From Epiperipatus broadwayi (Eukaryota > Onychophora > Udeonychophora > Euonychophora > Peripatidae): a stretch of DNA of 64,000 bases. The notes beneath the pieces were generated by a model, which was not told where the DNA came from, made no database searches, and was given only the letters and a program-made list of their open reading frames with translations. The stretch spans positions 124,001 to 188,000 of the forward strand of contig JAQFVV010012499.1 in assembly GCA_028023455.1 (NCBI GenBank), given 5' to 3'. Position 1 is the stretch's first letter. Every line of letters starts with the position of its first letter. Of this stretch, positions 12,230-23,932 are shown piece by piece. The position numbers and the translations under genes are program-made.

Positions 12230-13240
12230 GGGAAATGAGTGTGTAAATAGCTAGCTATATGTACTTGGATATGCAATATGTTGACGAATGTGATGATAGG
12301 TAAATAAATAAAAATATCTTTCAGTATGTAGGCGCCACCATTGAAAGTTTTTTTTTTTTTTTAAAAAAAAAAAGGTTAATTTGGAAAAATAAATAATATT
12401 TTAATACTGATTTTTAAGAAGAATTTAAATCTCTAATCGTTTTTTTTTTCATTTTTTTAATGATATTTTTATTTCTTTAGAATTTTCTTTAGGGTTTTTT
12501 TTTTTTTTTATCGGATTAATTTTATTAATTAACATTGAGCAATTAACTGTCCACACGTTCATCATTTTTCACACGTTTTTTTCTAACGCCATCTTTTTTA
12601 AGACATCGTTTTATGCTATTATTTTTTAGTAGTTTTTATTCTAAAGATTTAAAAAAGTAACAAGTTTGCAGTTTGAGTCTTGAAAATAAATCTATAATCT
12701 TTTTTTTTTAATTAATAAGTTTTTATGTAATAAAAACAAATATATTTTTTTTCAAAAAATATCTTTATTTTATAGTTTATTTAATTTAATGTTATATATA
12801 TATTTGTTAAAGGTGTTCACATATATTTATGTATTACATTTAAGTATGATGATTTGTTTAATTTAATGACAAAATTTTATATATGATGAAAAATATTATG
12901 GTTGATTTATCTTTCAATCATTTTTAGCTTAAAATTGTTTCTGTTAAAAAAATAATAACCTCATGATTATGACTATATGAAGTAGTAACAATTAATTAAT
13001 TACAAAAATCATATTATTATAAAATCCACAAAATTGAAAACTCTTTGCTAAGTATTTTTATTTTAACTACGATTATTAAGACAAAAATATATTGAAATCA
13101 CAATAGCCACTATATTTTGTTTTAAGTCTCCTAGCATATATTGTAAATAGTAAATAATAGATCATAATGTGTTTATATTTGTATACTACAATATATATAT
13201 ATGTTATTTACTGAAAAATTATGTAAAACTGTGATGGTCA
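12230..13240. other. AT-rich, poly-T runs, no gene seen
   Basis: Runs of eight or more T or A residues near 12346-12372, 12440-12450, 12495-12510 and 12700. (TA)n near 13190-13202. No coding or RNA gene recognised. Confidence 0.5.
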
Positions 13241-13241
13241 A

Positions 13242-13312
13242 GCGTTGGTGGCCTAGTCGTTAGCATAGCTGCTTTCCAAGCAGCTGGTCAGGGTTCGTTT
13301 TGCGGTCAACGC
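13242..13312 (+). pseudogene. tRNA-Gly(TCC) pseudogene or SINE head
   Basis: The 71-nt segment folds as a tRNA. The acceptor strands GCGTTGG and TCAACGC pair over seven positions with one G-T. The anticodon arm GCTGC/GCAGC is perfect around the loop TTTCCAA, giving anticodon TCC (glycine). The D region TAGTCGTTAGCA is close to animal tRNA-Gly. The T arm keeps the TTCG loop start, but its stem has mismatches, so a working tRNA is doubtful. An A-run follows at 13323-13332, as in retroposed copies. It is either a decayed tRNA gene or the head of a tRNA-derived SINE. Confidence 0.75.
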
Positions 13313-13449
13313 AATTGACCTATGAAAAAAAAAACAACTCATGCGTATCTAAAACAGAAGCATTTTTACATGTTTAGCATGCATATACAAATTCATGGAT
13401 ACTTATACCTTAGCCCAGGTGGTGAACTTTTCATCTTCAACAAAATCGC

Positions 13450-13480
13450 TATGATTATCTATGATTGCTAAATATTTGAT
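13450..13480 (-). repeat. Left inverted flank of the RTE insertion
   Basis: The reverse complement of this stretch matches 17003-17033 at about 29 of 31 positions. Weaker similarity continues outward for about 40 more bases (13410-13450 against 17034-17075). It directly adjoins the trinucleotide tail of the LINE. Confidence 0.8.
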
Positions 13481-16400
13481 AGTCATCATCATCATCATCA
13501 TCAACCATTATCAATCCACTGCAGGATGAAGGTCTCTCCAAGTTTAATCCATCTTCTCCGATCTTTAGCTTCTCTTCTCCACAACACCCCTGCACATTTT
13601 CTTATTTCATCCATCCATCTCACATGTGGTCTCTTTCTGGGTCTTTTACAATCTCTTGGAATCCAGTTTAAAATTTCAATTGTCCATCTATTATCATCTC
13701 TTCTAGCAATATGTCCAGCTCAACTCCATTTCAATCTTTTAATTTTTTCAATAATGTCAGTAACACCTGTTTGTTGTCTTACCCCTACATTGCATTTTCG
13801 ATCTCTTTTTGTTACTTCCAACATACATCTCTCCATACTCCTTTGACTGGTCTGAAGTCTCTGTATTGCTCTTCTATTAAGTGTCCAAGTCTCAGATCCA
13901 TAAGTAAGAACTGGTAAAACACATTTGTGAAAAACCATTCTTTTCAAACACATAGGCATATTTCCTTTTAGTATCAAGTTATTTCTACCAAAAGCACTCC
14001 AACCAAGTTTAATTCTATGATTAATTTCCTCCATTATGTTTCCATCTGTATTAATAATCTGACCAAGGTATTTGTAACTGTTAACTTCTTCTAATTCTTC
14101 ATAATCAATCTTTATTTTCATATTTTGAGCAAATCGATTAAACATTACTTTAGTCTTTTTAACATTTATCTTTAGTCCTACTTTTCTACTTTCATCTGCT
14201 AACTCCTGCAACATTTCCTGCAGCTCTGAAGCATTATTTGCAAAAACAACTACATCATCTGCAAAATCTAAATGACTTAAATACTCTCCATTTACTTTCA
14301 CTCCTTTAGTTTCCCATTTTAATCCACAAAATACTTCTTGCAGCACTGCTGTAAAGAGTTTTGGAGATATGGAGTCACCTTGTCTTACACCTTTCTCAAT
14401 GTTGATTTTTCCAGTATCATTATGTAATCTAATTGTTGCTGTTGCATTTTTATAAATATTCTTTAAAATATGACAACATCCTGGATCTATACCTTGATGA
14501 TCCAATGCTTTAATCACTGAAGAAATGTGTATAGAATCGAATGCCTTTTCATAATCTACAAATCCAAAACATAATGACAACTCATATTCGTTTGTCCTTT
14601 CTATGACTTCTCTCAATACCTGGATATGATCTCTTGTACTAAAACCACTTTTAAACCCAGCTTGTTTTCTTGGTTGGTGGAAATCCAAAGTTCTCTGCAG
14701 ACGAGTTGTAATTATCTTGGTAAAATTTTTATATAAAACTGATAAAAGGCTGATAGGTCTGTAATTTCTAATATCTTCTTTATCACCTTTTTTAAATATT
14801 AATATTATTACTGCATTCTTCCAATCTTCCGGTACATCTTTATCATTTAGACCTTTGGTATATAACTTTGCTAAAATTGTTTCTATTTCTTCACCTGCTA
14901 CTTTTAATATATCAATTATAATTCCATCATTTCCTGGAGCCTTTCCTTTCTTCATACACTTAATTGCATGTCTCACTTCTTCATTTAAAATTCTGGGCAA
15001 TTCAGAAGATGTAATAGATATAGGAGGTATTTGTTCTTTATTACTATATAATTCTTGAGAAAAATCTTCTACCAATTTCATGATGTCATCTCTCTTTTTA
15101 GTAAAAATTCCATCTTTTTTTCTTATTGCAGATATAAATTTCTTACCAATACCAAAATGTTGTTTAACATTTTTGAGACTTTTATTTTCTTCTATAGCTT
15201 TCCTTGCTATTTCACAGTTATACTTTCTTATATCATTTTCAACTCTTTTCCGTACCATTTTACAAAATTTGAGATATTCAATTCTTTTTAATACATCATT
15301 TTTATATATCTTCATATTCCTTCTTTTCTTCATAAATTCTCTAGTCTCAGTAGAAATTTTATTGGTCAATTGCTGCTTTTTTCTACCAGCTATGTTTGTT
15401 GCAGTTTTTAAAAGTGTATCAGTTATTTTCATATTAATTTCATTCAAATCTGAAACATGTTCAAAATCTCCTAACACTTGAAACCTATTTGTAAGTTCTA
15501 ATTTAAATTCCTTAGAATGTTTCTGAAGATTAGGAATATCAACTTTAAATATTGTTTTTCTTAATAATTTTTGTCTCTCTAGTTTTACATTAACATGTAA
15601 CTTACACCTTACTAATCGATGATCACTTTCTGTGTTAAATTTATTAAGAACATTACAATCTTGAAATATGTATTTTCTGTTAGTCAAAATATAATCCAAT
15701 TCTGCTGTACCTTCATTTGGATGCTTCCATGTCCATTTCCTTTTAATATTTTTCTCAAAAAATGAATTCATAATATAAAGTTTTTCTATTTCTGCAAACT
15801 CCACAAGTCTATGTCCTCTCTCATTTCTATTACCATAACCAAAATTACCTACAGCAATTTCATCTTTCATTTGTCTACCAATTCTAGCATTAAAGTCTCC
15901 CATAACAATTTTAAAATGTTGTTTACTCTGATCAAAAGCCTTTTGTACATCCATATAAAAATCTTCTACTACTTCATCACTATGAGAACTTGTTGGGGCA
16001 TAAACCTGAATTATCTGCATTTGGTATCTGCTATTAAGTTGTATAACTAATCTTGCCACTCTGTCCGATACACCATCAATCTCCACAATATTGTTCTTCC
16101 ACTTTTTATTTATAATGAATCCTACTCCACTTGTATTTCCAATATGTGTGCCTTTATAATAGGGTATATGTCCACTTTTTAAATCAATTGTTTCTTCTCC
16201 TTTTCTTCTAACTTCACAAAGTCCAATAATGTCCCATTTAATATAAGACAGTTCTTCTTCTAATTCTTGCAATCTTCCTTCACTTGAAAGTGATCTGCAG
16301 TTGTAAGTACCTAAATAAAAAGTCATCATCAAATGGCAGCCTGGGTCCGCAATCAGGGGATTCTTAGCACCCTCCGCCTTTGGCCACCAACCGCTGCCTT

Positions 16401-16785
16401 GGTTGGTGACTTTACAGCTTCTTGGGAATAAGGGCCATGCTTTATTTTTGTCTGTCATAATTGTATATATGTATTGGAAAAATATTTATCATTTGCACAA
16501 ACATTCATTCTGCTTTATCAGGCACTGAGAAGAAAGACCATGGTGTTTCTTGATCTTAAACTCAGAGGTAAAAAGCCAATAAACTCACCACGCTGGCTAA
16601 TGCGTGTTGGTGAGCAGCCCATCCATGTTCGTATACTATATGAATAATCACATAGTAATAACAGCTGCAACGACAAGAATGTATGGAGTGGACATTAGGA
16701 ATTTGCCCTGCTCGGTTCCTTTAAGGCCTCCAAGAGGAATCAAAGGGTCTTCTTTCAGTTAATAGCAAACTCCTTTAGTACATTT
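13481..16785 (-). mobile_element. RTE-clade non-LTR retrotransposon (LINE)
   Basis: A single long minus-strand ORF encodes an apurinic-type endonuclease followed by reverse transcriptase. It ends directly in a (TGA)n tail at 13481-13503. RTE elements typically have one ORF, almost no 3' UTR and a simple-repeat tail, all seen here. About 330 bp of moderately GC-rich sequence between the start codon and about 16785 is probably the 5' UTR. One nonsense codon apart, the ORF is open over its whole length, so the insertion is fairly young compared with the other elements. Confidence 0.88.
13501..16458 (-). pseudogene. RTE endonuclease/reverse transcriptase ORF with one premature stop
   Basis: Role: target-primed reverse transcription of the LINE RNA. 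The open part is 912 residues. Endonuclease motifs are N53, CEVRR (81-85, catalytic E82), YAPTSS (153-158), GDFNAR (187-192) and SDHRLV (278-283). RT motifs are KAPGNDGI (506-513), KKGD with NYRPISLL (556-572), FVDYEKAFDS (633-642), GVRQGDSISP (690-699) and the catalytic FADD (732-735). A TGA at 13720-13722 stands where a tryptophan codon is expected. The same frame then stays open for another 73 codons to a TGA at 13501-13503, with AGHIARR and cysteine/tryptophan-rich sequence normal for RTE C termini. Met 1 at 16458 is the first ATG; a later Met near residue 44 or 45, just before the endonuclease, is an alternative. Plus-strand frames here are shadows. Confidence 0.9.
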
Positions 16786-16994
16786 TATTTAATTAAGTAA
16801 ATTTAACTTTCAAAGATAAGCTGATGAAGATCTCGAGTATTTTTATATCTGCTATACATCCTTTATTAAGTATTAGCTACCATTTTGACCTACTTATGAT
16901 TTAAAGATAACCATCTTTTGCTAAGGATGTAAATTGACATTAATACTGACCATGGACTTGTAAGAGTTAAATTTACTTACTAAATTAAATAAAA
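16784..16994. repeat. 210-bp interval bounded by inverted repeats
   Basis: TTTATTTAATTAAGTAAATT at 16786-16805 recurs inverted near 16967-16994, with a small insertion. It lies between the 5' end of the LINE and the right inverted flank. It may be a small MITE or a by-product of the LINE insertion. No coding content. Confidence 0.5.
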
Positions 16995-17002
16995 CATAGT
17001 AT

Positions 17003-17075
17003 CAAATATTTAACAATCATAGATAATTATAATGATTTTAATGAAGACTAAAATTTCACAGTCCAGACTAATATA
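17003..17075 (+). repeat. Right inverted flank of the RTE insertion
   Basis: Inverted copy of the sequence just beyond the LINE tail (13410-13480). Conserved blocks include ATCAAATATTTA and CAATCATAGATAAT. The similarity fades after about 17075. Confidence 0.75.
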
Positions 17076-17295
17076 TATTTATTATTTCACATTATAGTAT
17101 AAACAAATTTTTTTTTAAAAAGAATAATCTAGTTATTAATAATAAATCAAGAAAATGCATTTATGAATATATTTACAGTATCTGTTCATTTGCTCATGTT
17201 GACTCAACCCCCCCCCCCCACAGTACTGAAAATTTACTTTAAATATATATATATTTTTCTACAGTACAGGATTTTTCATACCTGCACTCCAATAT

Positions 17296-17640
17296 GTAAT
17301 ACATAGGAGTTTTGGACTCAGACTGTCACACGAATAGCAACTATCCATGCTATCTCATACTGCTAATGCACCTGATCACATATATGGTGAAAGATAAAAA
17401 TTCACCAATATATGTGTTTCATGCTAAACCAGTACTGCTGAGTTGGTCCAGATTATCATGCTTACACATATATACAATCAATGCTCATCTTATATTAAGA
17501 TAGCCAATCATCATACTTTAAAGGACAGGCTTCAATCCACTCCACTCCACAACTCTTCAGCCGTCCATTTCATTGAAAATCTGATAATGGAATGCTCAAA
17601 GCCCTCATTGGTGCCAACATTCAACTGAATGTTTTGAAAT
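17296..17640. repeat. Dispersed repeat, copy 1 (unclassified)
   Basis: Diverged similarity to 39068-39385 in the same orientation, for example GTTGGTCCAGAT, TTATATTAAGATAGC and CATTGAAAATCTG. Its left part (17300-17395) also resembles 56310-56390, with CTCAGACT, TCACACGA and CCTGATCACA. No protein motif; family unknown. Confidence 0.65.
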
Positions 17641-17644
17641 TATT

Positions 17645-19300
17645 TTTTTCAGATTTTAAACTAATCTATGCAAAACTACATTAGTGTCTCAGATACAATA
17701 AAAAAATATTTATAGAAATATTTTATCTATTATGATATTTTTACAACTAAATTGATAACTATCATTTTCCTATTTAAAAATATACTGTATAAAATCTTTT
17801 TAATTTTTGTAGAGTTTTCATGCTCTATGTTTAAAAAACATTTTATTAAAAAAAAGTACTTTATTAAACTTTTGAAGAAAAAAGGCAAAAAAAAGCACTT
17901 ACTTTCAGCATGATGAAGAAATAAGATTATGTATGAATGTTATATTTAGTAAGACAGTTCAAGGTAAAATAAAGATCACTGTAAAACTGTTAGTGGCATA
18001 TTCAAATTCATAAAATTTATTAAATTTATGAATTTTAATGTTTTTATTTTTTGTTTATTTATGTATATTTATATGGGGCAGATTGTAACTACAGTGTATA
18101 TGCAATGTTATCTTGATTCATAAATTATCCATCAATAAAAGTTAATTGTTGAAAAAAAAACTTGTAATATATATATATTAATTTTTAATGGTAACTGACT
18201 GTTAAAATATAAAAAAAATAAGTCTTAGGATAAAAATATAATAAAACTATAACTTCTGATATTCTGACATATTATATCAGTCCTTACACAAAACAAATTA
18301 TGTTACGAAAATATTAGTATCATTAACATTATTAAAAAAAATTAAATAATACATATTGATTCATCATTACTTTCAAAATAAAAAAACAATATATATATAA
18401 TTCTATGCTAAAAGTTTATTATCAAGTTCAATGGTAACAAAAAAAAATATAATACCTTTCCAAGCATGGTTATCAACCAACTTGATGTAATAAAATCATA
18501 ATGAAAAAGAATTACGATAACTAAGGTACTATGCTGTGTAAATAATAGAAATTAACAAATATATAAATATATTTAAGTGAATATATATATATATATATAA
18601 TAGAAATTAACAAATATATAAATATATTTAAGTGAATATATATATATAATTATACACTAAAGTCTATTTTTAAAAGAAATAAAATATTAAAACATAGAGA
18701 CAACTTCAAAATTTAGACATATTGATGTAGAAAAATTTATGCTTAAAATAAAATGTTTCTTTTTTATGAAAAATTAAATCAGTGTATTGCATAGTAATAC
18801 TTAGTTATGTACAAATTATTAAAGCAAAGATTTTGCTGATATATGCTGAAAATTTATTCTCAAAATGTCAACAGTAAAAAAAGCATATTCTTTATCTATT
18901 CACTTGTTATATTAGAGTAGAATTTCTGAAAAATTGGAATTATCATATATTATGTTAGACATCAAATGTATATCTCTTTATATAGACAAAAATTGACCTC
19001 TTTTTCATTAAAAATAAAGATAAAACTAGTAAATTATAAGACAAAACAGAGTAATAATAATTAAGAAACTGCATTCTCAAGTAATACTAAGGTGAAACAT
19101 GGGTCAAAGAGGCTAAATACTTTCATATTTTTTCTCTATTATTTTAAACTATTTTTTTTAAATTTTAATTATTATTAATAACATTGAACATTAAATAAAG
19201 TAAATTTAGTATTCCTAAAATACTGAAGACATATATTTATAAAATAATATAGATTAACCCTGATAATTATTGCAAACAATGAAGGCAATCAAATATTTTT
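17645..19300. other. AT-rich, no gene seen
   Basis: Contains a perfect 55-bp tandem duplication at about 18543-18653 (unit beginning TAATAGAAATTAAC, followed by (TA)n). No coding signal. Confidence 0.55.
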
Positions 19301-19308
19301 GTGCATAT

Positions 19309-21962
19309 TGTACCAGTCAAAAAACCCACCAAAAGAACTGCAACTCGGATCCAAACTCAGCTGAATCAAACTGAATTCAAAACCAACTCACTAGCTCAGA
19401 TTAGTATAAATCGATGGCACAGTGCTATGCACCAAGAAACTAGCTCAATGGTTGGTGAGGAACAGAGACCCCTGAACTGAATTAATATCTGATAATAAAC
19501 TGACTAAAAATAATTTTAAATTGAATCATATGTATATGTTCGGGTTGCCAATGCAGACAGCGAGCATTAACATTAAAATAATTATAAAAGAATTAAGAAG
19601 AAACCAAGTGTGTTTAGAAAATATTTAAAAATAATAAATTTGTTTTGTTTGAATTTTAAATAATGATTATATTAATCACCTCTAGCTTTTAACAGAATTT
19701 ATAATAATAATAATAATAAGAGTGGCAGTCCACAATATTTGAAAGTCTATGTCTATGCCCCCAAGAAAAAAATAAAGGCAGATAAACGTATTCATTAGTA
19801 ATGGAAATTATTACTTTAATTTTATATGAAAGAATGTGATATTTATTTTCACATTCGCAAATCCATTCATGAAGAGCAAGATATGTATTTTAGGGCAAAA
19901 CTTTAATCTTGATTGGAAAACTTATTTAATTAAATATAACTGAGAATTTGTTCGACTTTAATTGAAATCACTTCATCACGAATTACAAGCATCAGAGCAA
20001 GCTTTACTGGAACAGAGAGGTGACTGTGCTGACGAATTATGAGCTAGAAAATGAAAGAAAATTGCTGGTCGGTAGTTTAAGTTTCATGGCGGCTTGTCTT
20101 TCACAAGTCTTACTGCCCTTTTGAGATGTGGAACATGAGGAAAACCAGGCCGAGTCATAACTACGAGGCCTTAGTACTCCAATTATAACATGAACAGTGG
20201 AGGAGGTGCTTTCTTCCTCGATTATTTGAAATAACAGAGATATTACTACTGACAAGCTTGTGAAATGAACGATAGCCCTATGCCAACAATGTTGAAGATG
20301 ATGACTTGACAGTCATTGTTTGAAAAATAAAACCCATATAGAATGCTCTACGTGATGACTTGATCAAATTAATTAAAGTCAAATGAGCTTTTAACAAAAA
20401 CTATTTTAAAGTTTTGTAAATCATATTAATTATGCCCTAATCATCGTGCCCTTCCTGAATCTTAATAGCGAGTAACAGAAATTTGAATTAGAATATATTT
20501 GATTCCTTTATTGGCCCTTTTGCAATAAAAACATTTTAAGATTATATTTGACTAAATAAATATTAATGGAACGACAAAAACATGGTGGCATAGATTAGAA
20601 ATGGAGCTAAGAATTTATTATTAGCCCATTATAAAAATAACACCCATTTAATAATTTCTTTCAACTTGATGATTGATAGAACTGTATAAATCTAGTGCTA
20701 ATGGGCGAGAATTATTATCAGATTTAATATTATATTTTCTACGTAAGGCAAATAGGATAAAGGAGTTTATTGATCGAAAGATTATTGGCATATAATTAAA
20801 ATAACATTAATAAATTACACAAATATATATATATATATAATATAATAAATGAACCGCCAAATAAGAAAAGAGAAAGTTTAAAGACTAGAGGTTGAGAGAA
20901 CTATGATATAAATTTACAGTAGCATGAATAAAAGGTTTTATAAAGATGGTTACATTAAAGAATAAAAGAGCTCTAAAAGGGAGTGCAAAGTAAAGTTCGA
21001 AACGGGCCAGAAAGTTTAAGGTTCATTATGGAAACATATTACCCATTTCTTCTGAGGATGGTTCTTAGTTTACACGTCCGGGTTAGTAAAAATGTTGGCA
21101 TGCATTTAGTCAATTACTAGAACAGCATTTTAGTGGCTTTTCATAATTTTAGCAGCATGATTGGTCCAAAAAAGATTCAGCAGCTCCATTGAAGATTTTC
21201 AGGGGACTTCAGGAACCGATAGCCAGATTCCTGATGTTTGCCCCTTACCATGATCGAAAGACTATTTAAAATGCACAGACATTACTGCACTTCTCTACAA
21301 CAAAGATGGCTCCTTTTTTCCAAACTTTTCAGAGCTATATATACTGTCCTCTGATGCCTTAAGGCTAGTGCTTCTTTCATTATCAATGTTTTTGGATACA
21401 TTCCTTCAATGAGGCTTTCAAACTCATTAACTTGAATTCATTTTCTAATTAGAAAATGAATTCTTAAAATCAGAAATGATTTTAATTAGGACAATGATTT
21501 TAATTAGGAAATCCCTTATATTTTTTTCTAATTAATAGAACTTTAACTGTTGTTTTTGGAAAAGGTAAAATCTGAAAGCTTATCGAAAGAATGTAGCTTT
21601 TAATCAATAAAACTTTAACAAATTATTTAAAAATAAAATCAAACATTCCAGACGCAATGAAACTTTTAAACAATTATATATATTTAAATATTTACAAATA
21701 TATACACACAATCAATGCAGTTATAATATATAAATTCATGAATAATTCTATCATGAATTTATTAATAGAATTGGTCAATTTAAATCTGAAACTAATTATT
21801 TGAATACACATTTATGAAATAAGTTATTCTTTATGGAAATTCACGTGGATTGAATGTATAAAGCACCATTGCATCAGAAATTTAAGGTTAGTACTAGGGT
21901 TTAAAGTGGGCTTATGGCTAGATTTCATGAAGCTAGGATCGAACTCAGATCCGACTGCTTCA
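19309..21962 (-). repeat. 3' LTR of the Ty3/gypsy element
   Basis: 2654 bp, TG...CA ends. Aligns throughout with 27654-30281. In the first 265 bases or so the copies differ at about 7% of positions by eye. Many differences are TG in one copy and CA in the other at the same dinucleotide. The minus-strand 5' end carries a box-B-like GAGTTCGATCC near 21938-21948. Short frames inside are not conserved between the two LTRs and are not genes. Confidence 0.93.
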
Positions 21963-21982
21963 TTTCTTTTCACTTCAAAAAA
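21963..21982 (-). promoter_or_regulatory. Polypurine tract of the Ty3/gypsy element
   Basis: On the minus strand, GAAGTGAAAAGAAA abuts the TGAAGC start of the 3' LTR. This is the RNase H-resistant primer site for plus-strand synthesis and fixes the element's orientation as minus. Confidence 0.75.
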
Positions 21983-22181
21983 AACAATGAAACAAAAATC
22001 TCATTACTTATACGTGATACAGTCGCATAAGTGTACTTGACTAGTTGGTAGACTCCGGGAGAACAGCATTAGCATGAATATCATCTATACAAACTACAAA
22101 AATTATACGTCTCATTTTCCCTATGGTCGTGTCAGTCAATCATCTGTATATATGTATCTGTCTCTTCATTTAATGTTTATA

Positions 22182-23230
22182 CTATTGTTTCCCTGGATCA
22201 GGTGGCACATATGGTTTTAACTGTCTGGCATTGTAAATTCCCTGGAGTTCCTTTCCCTTTAGCAAAAATGCATTGTCATGGCAATTCTTTATTATTTCAT
22301 ATGGCCCACAGTATAATGGGAAGAATTGTTTGAATTCTTTCTTGTGGGCATTACTAGTTCTTGGTGATCTTAACCAAACTTGATTCCCAACTTTAAAATA
22401 GTAATGTTGCACCCTACTTCTTTTTATTCGACTCTGAGCTATCTGCGCTAGCTGCTTTCTGGCCATATCTTGGTCAGTTATTGGATTAATACATATTTCA
22501 TCTTTTGGTAATAGTGAAGAAAAAATGGCCTGACATGGCTGCCCACTATGAAGATGTGTAGGTGCGAATCCTGTTGACTCATTCATTGTATTATTAATTC
22601 AGTCCATTACATATGGAACTTTATCCATCCACTTCTGATGATCTGTAGGTACGCACGCATGAAAGAGTTGACTAATTTCTCTCATAACTCTTTCACATGG
22701 GTTGGACTGCGGGTTACTAATTGATGTCAGACGATGATTTACCTTTTGTTTTTTTATCCAATTTTTCCACTCTTTTGAGGTGAACACTGAGCCATGATCT
22801 GATAATATGGTCTCAGGCTTACCTACCTCAGAAAATTTCTTATCCTGAAGGGCCCAGATGGCATTTCATGAATTGGTGGTTCGAATTGGGTAAATTTGAA
22901 CATACTTCGAAAAAATATCATACATAACAAGCAAGTATTGAAAGGTCCTAAATTTGGGAAGGGGCCCATAATGATCTATGGTGAGGATTTCATTTGGTCT
23001 TGTGGCCATCACTGGTTTCATACTTCCTGCATATGATTTATTGGTAATTTAGTGGCAGCACAGACATCACATTGTCTAATAGTGGTGAGAATCTGATTGT
23101 ACAATCCTGGCCAGTAGAACTGGCGACACACTGCCTCTTCTGTCTTTCTTGGTCCATAGTACCCAATGATTTGATGAATATGTCTAAGTAAGGGTGGTCT
23201 CAGCCTATCTGGGACCATAGTTTACCATGG
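22182..23230 (-). pseudogene. pol: Ty3/gypsy integrase, broken
   Basis: Read on the minus strand. The zinc-binding region (23018-23218) has FYWPGLY and CDVC, but the second histidine of the H-H-C-C set appears to be tyrosine (IIGYYG). The catalytic core follows in pieces: TIDHYGPLP (first Asp, near 22970), SDHGSVFTSKEW (second Asp, near 22790) and NPCERVMRE (catalytic Glu, near 22680). A TGA near 22601, in place of an expected tryptophan codon, interrupts the frame before the C-terminal part (22182-22586) with GPYEII, the GPY/F domain of gypsy integrases. It ends at 22182 just before the 3' untranslated region. All three catalytic acidic residues survive, but frame breaks preclude function. 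Confidence 0.87.
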
Positions 23231-23349
23231 TACACTATAGTTCCCTGTTTTGGTCTGTAAAATACCCTTCTTGACCCAAAAGTGAGTGTATCTGCTTTGT
23301 AGGTTCTGTTCCTTACTCTGGGTCTTGGATAACTCCAGAATTATGTAGT

Positions 23350-23930
23350 GATATTATAGGCCTTGCCAGTATGTAAGATTCCTTAGCTCGGCCTTGGCAG
23401 GACTCAATATTGTGGTGGCCATAATTTTTAAGTAATGATCATTTATTTTTGGGTTCTGTATGCTCATTTGTACTGGATGGCAACTTAAAATGTCAGCCAC
23501 AACATTCTCTGGTCCTGGGCAATATTGGATCTTATACTGAAATTGTTGGAGGACCAAGCTCTATCTAATGAGTCGGTCATTGGTATAAGATCCAATATTG
23601 CCCAGGACCAGAGAATGTTGTGGCTGACATTTTAAGAAATTCTAGACATCGGTGGTCAGTTATGATGACAACTTCTGATCCTAGAAGAAATTGTCAGAAT
23701 TTCTGCCATGCCCATACTATGGCAAGAGTTTCTTGCTCGATGGTGGTGTAATGTATTTCTGCACCCTTTAAAGCATGACTGCAAAATTATATCACTTGAT
23801 GTTCACCAGAATCACCCTTTTGAAACAAGACAGCTCCTAGACCTTGCTTGCTGCTGTCAGTTTGTATGTAAAAGGTCCAGCTAAAGTCAGGGTGGTGCAG
23901 CATAATTACCCATATGAAGTTTTCTTTTAT
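23350..23930 (-). pseudogene. pol: Ty3/gypsy RNase H, broken by an inverted duplication
   Basis: Minus-strand motifs in order are TDSSKQGLGAVLF (first Asp), TTIEQETLAIVWA (Glu), ITDHRCLEFL (second Asp) and, after a disruption, CPGPENVVADILS, the usual end of gypsy RNase H. RNase H removes the RNA template during cDNA synthesis. A 54-bp inverted copy of the downstream sequence (23583-23636, inverse of 23484-23537) sits exactly between the ITDH block and the tail. Stops in frame confirm loss of function. Confidence 0.85.
23484..23636. repeat. 54-bp perfect inverted duplication with 45-bp spacer
   Basis: 23484-23537 and 23583-23636 are perfect reverse complements. Only the copy at 23484-23537 makes sense as RNase H coding sequence (CPGPENVVAD). 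The other is foreign to the frame, so it arose by copying the first in inverse orientation. Confidence 0.95.
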
Positions 23931-23932
23931 GT

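Noticed and set aside
13242-13312. Functional tRNA-Gly gene
   Set aside because: The T stem has mismatches and an A-run follows; called a pseudogene or SINE head instead.
13526-16050. Several plus-strand frames of 60-133 residues
   Set aside because: Antisense shadows of the RTE ORF.
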